Below, piece after piece: positions 39,837 through 40,268 of a stretch of 40,268 bases of DNA. This stretch comes from Bacillota bacterium. GTDB lineage: Bacteria > Bacillota > Clostridia > Christensenellales > UBA1242. The position numbers and the translations under genes were made by a program. Under the pieces are notes generated by a model that made no database searches, was not told where the DNA came from, and worked only from the letters and a program-made list of their open reading frames with translations. Numbering within the stretch: position 1 is the first letter of the stretch; each line of letters starts with the position of its first letter. Location: assembly GCA_009780625.1 (NCBI GenBank), contig WQZR01000001.1, positions 1 through 40,268 on the forward strand, given 5' to 3'.

Positions 39837-40268
39837 ATGGCAAAAAAGAAAAAGGTGTCAAGATTTAGAAGATTTTGTAGACGCGTAGATAGAACAATAA
39901 GTTTTTTATTGATTACCGCAATAGTTCTTGCAACACCTTGTGCATTTGCCTTTTGGTTTGTTCCAATCTCTGGCGACAGAGTTAAGTTTATAGCACACCG
40001 CGGTTTAAGCAGTGCATTCTATGAAAACACAGTTCAAGCCTTTGCAGCAGCAGGGCAAAGCAATTTCTTCTATGCAATTGAAACAGATGTCCGCGTGACA
40101 AGTGATGGCTATTTTGTTCTGGCTCATTGCGACGACCAGTTTCAAGATGGGACAAAAAAAGTTAGCGAAATTACACTAGAAGAAGCACGTTTGTTGCCGC
40201 TTAGAAACCCAGACTATCGCATTGCCACATTCGAAGAGTTTTTAGACATTTGCGTTCAATATAACAAA
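39837..40268 (+). CDS. Membrane-anchored glycerophosphodiester phosphodiesterase, 3'-truncated by window
   Basis: The first 144 codons are present. A basic N terminus (MAKKKKVSRFRRFCRRVDR) and one span at 21-42 are followed by a GDPD domain: FIAHRGLSSAFYENTVQAF (His54, Arg55, Glu63, Asn64), AIETDVRVTSDGYFVLAHCDD (Glu82, Asp84, His97). GDPDs hydrolyse glycerophosphodiesters to glycerol-3-phosphate and an alcohol, and membrane-anchored forms can act on phosphatidylglycerol or teichoic acid. TAAAAT (39822-39827) lies 9 nt before the ATG and no Shine-Dalgarno is seen. Confidence 0.88.
   Translation, partial: MAKKKKVSRFRRFCRRVDRTISFLLITAIVLATPCAFAFWFVPISGDRVKFIAHRGLSSAFYENTVQAFAAAGQSNFFYAIETDVRVTSDGYFVLAHCDDQFQDGTKKVSEITLEEARLLPLRNPDYRIATFEEFLDICVQYNK

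Overview
The window reads as chromosomal DNA from an AT-rich Bacillota (Clostridia-type) bacterium, probably an uncultured gut lineage. The support is gene content only: spoVT-, spoIVFB-, yqfC- and yqfD-like genes of the endospore-forming lineage, minD/minE, a GGGtGRT/Fe-S scaffold pair, Firmicute-type tRNAs with encoded CCA, and many short intrinsic terminators. No species is claimed. Coding density is high. Most non-coding gaps are under 200 bp and are filled by a terminator plus a promoter. The two longer gaps hold tRNA genes.

Layout. 1-2.4 kb: the end of a Cys-rich gene, truA, and an ATP-grasp-like gene. 2.4-3.5 kb: rplM-rpsI with its own promoter and leader. 3.5-5.2 kb: three paralogous small membrane proteins, with a RAYT-type Y1 transposase gene between copies two and three, and a G10 tract in the promoter of copy three. 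5.2-8.2 kb: spoVT, a PIN-domain gene with a partner, and a DegV protein. 8.2-10.6 kb: minE/minD, divergent from a spoIVFA/spoIVFB-like pair. 10.6-19.9 kb: a small helical protein, a degenerate Ppx/GppA-HD protein and two very large lipoproteins. 19.9-25.8 kb: yqfC-yqfD, a hydrolase, rluB, ruvA, a small membrane protein, ruvB and queA. 25.9-30.7 kb: a short P-loop ATPase, a hypothetical gene, tRNA-Ile, a metallophosphatase, a GPH transporter and a Tyr-Met-Asp tRNA cluster. 30.7-34.3 kb is the most accessory-looking stretch: a tiny Cys-tailed protein, an Fn3 lipoprotein, a KilA-N protein, a membrane-anchored helical protein and a possible 8-codon transcription unit. 34.3-40.3 kb: Fe-S scaffold plus GGGtGRT, gpmI, two tandem ATP-grasp genes and a truncated GDPD gene.

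The most unusual feature is a family of about 26-bp imperfect palindromes (GTAGGGGTCGC - loop - GCGACCC) present in about 12 copies. Ten of these lie inside protein-coding genes and keep them open: truA, the RAYT gene (two), the spoIVFA-position gene (two), ruvA, queA (two) and a P-loop ATPase gene (two). Every copy read in the forward direction uses the same frame and mostly encodes V-G-V-A-P-x-x-D-P. The two copies read in reverse encode G-S-x-x-x-A-T-P-T. One copy carries paired changes that keep the stem. The RAYT gene itself holds two identical inverted copies. I infer a REP/RAYT-like system in a Firmicute whose repeats behave like the in-gene palindromic elements known from Rickettsia.

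A second theme is gene starts. At least nine genes have a -10-like hexamer only 5-8 nt before the start codon and no Shine-Dalgarno sequence, which suggests leaderless transcripts next to ordinary Shine-Dalgarno genes.
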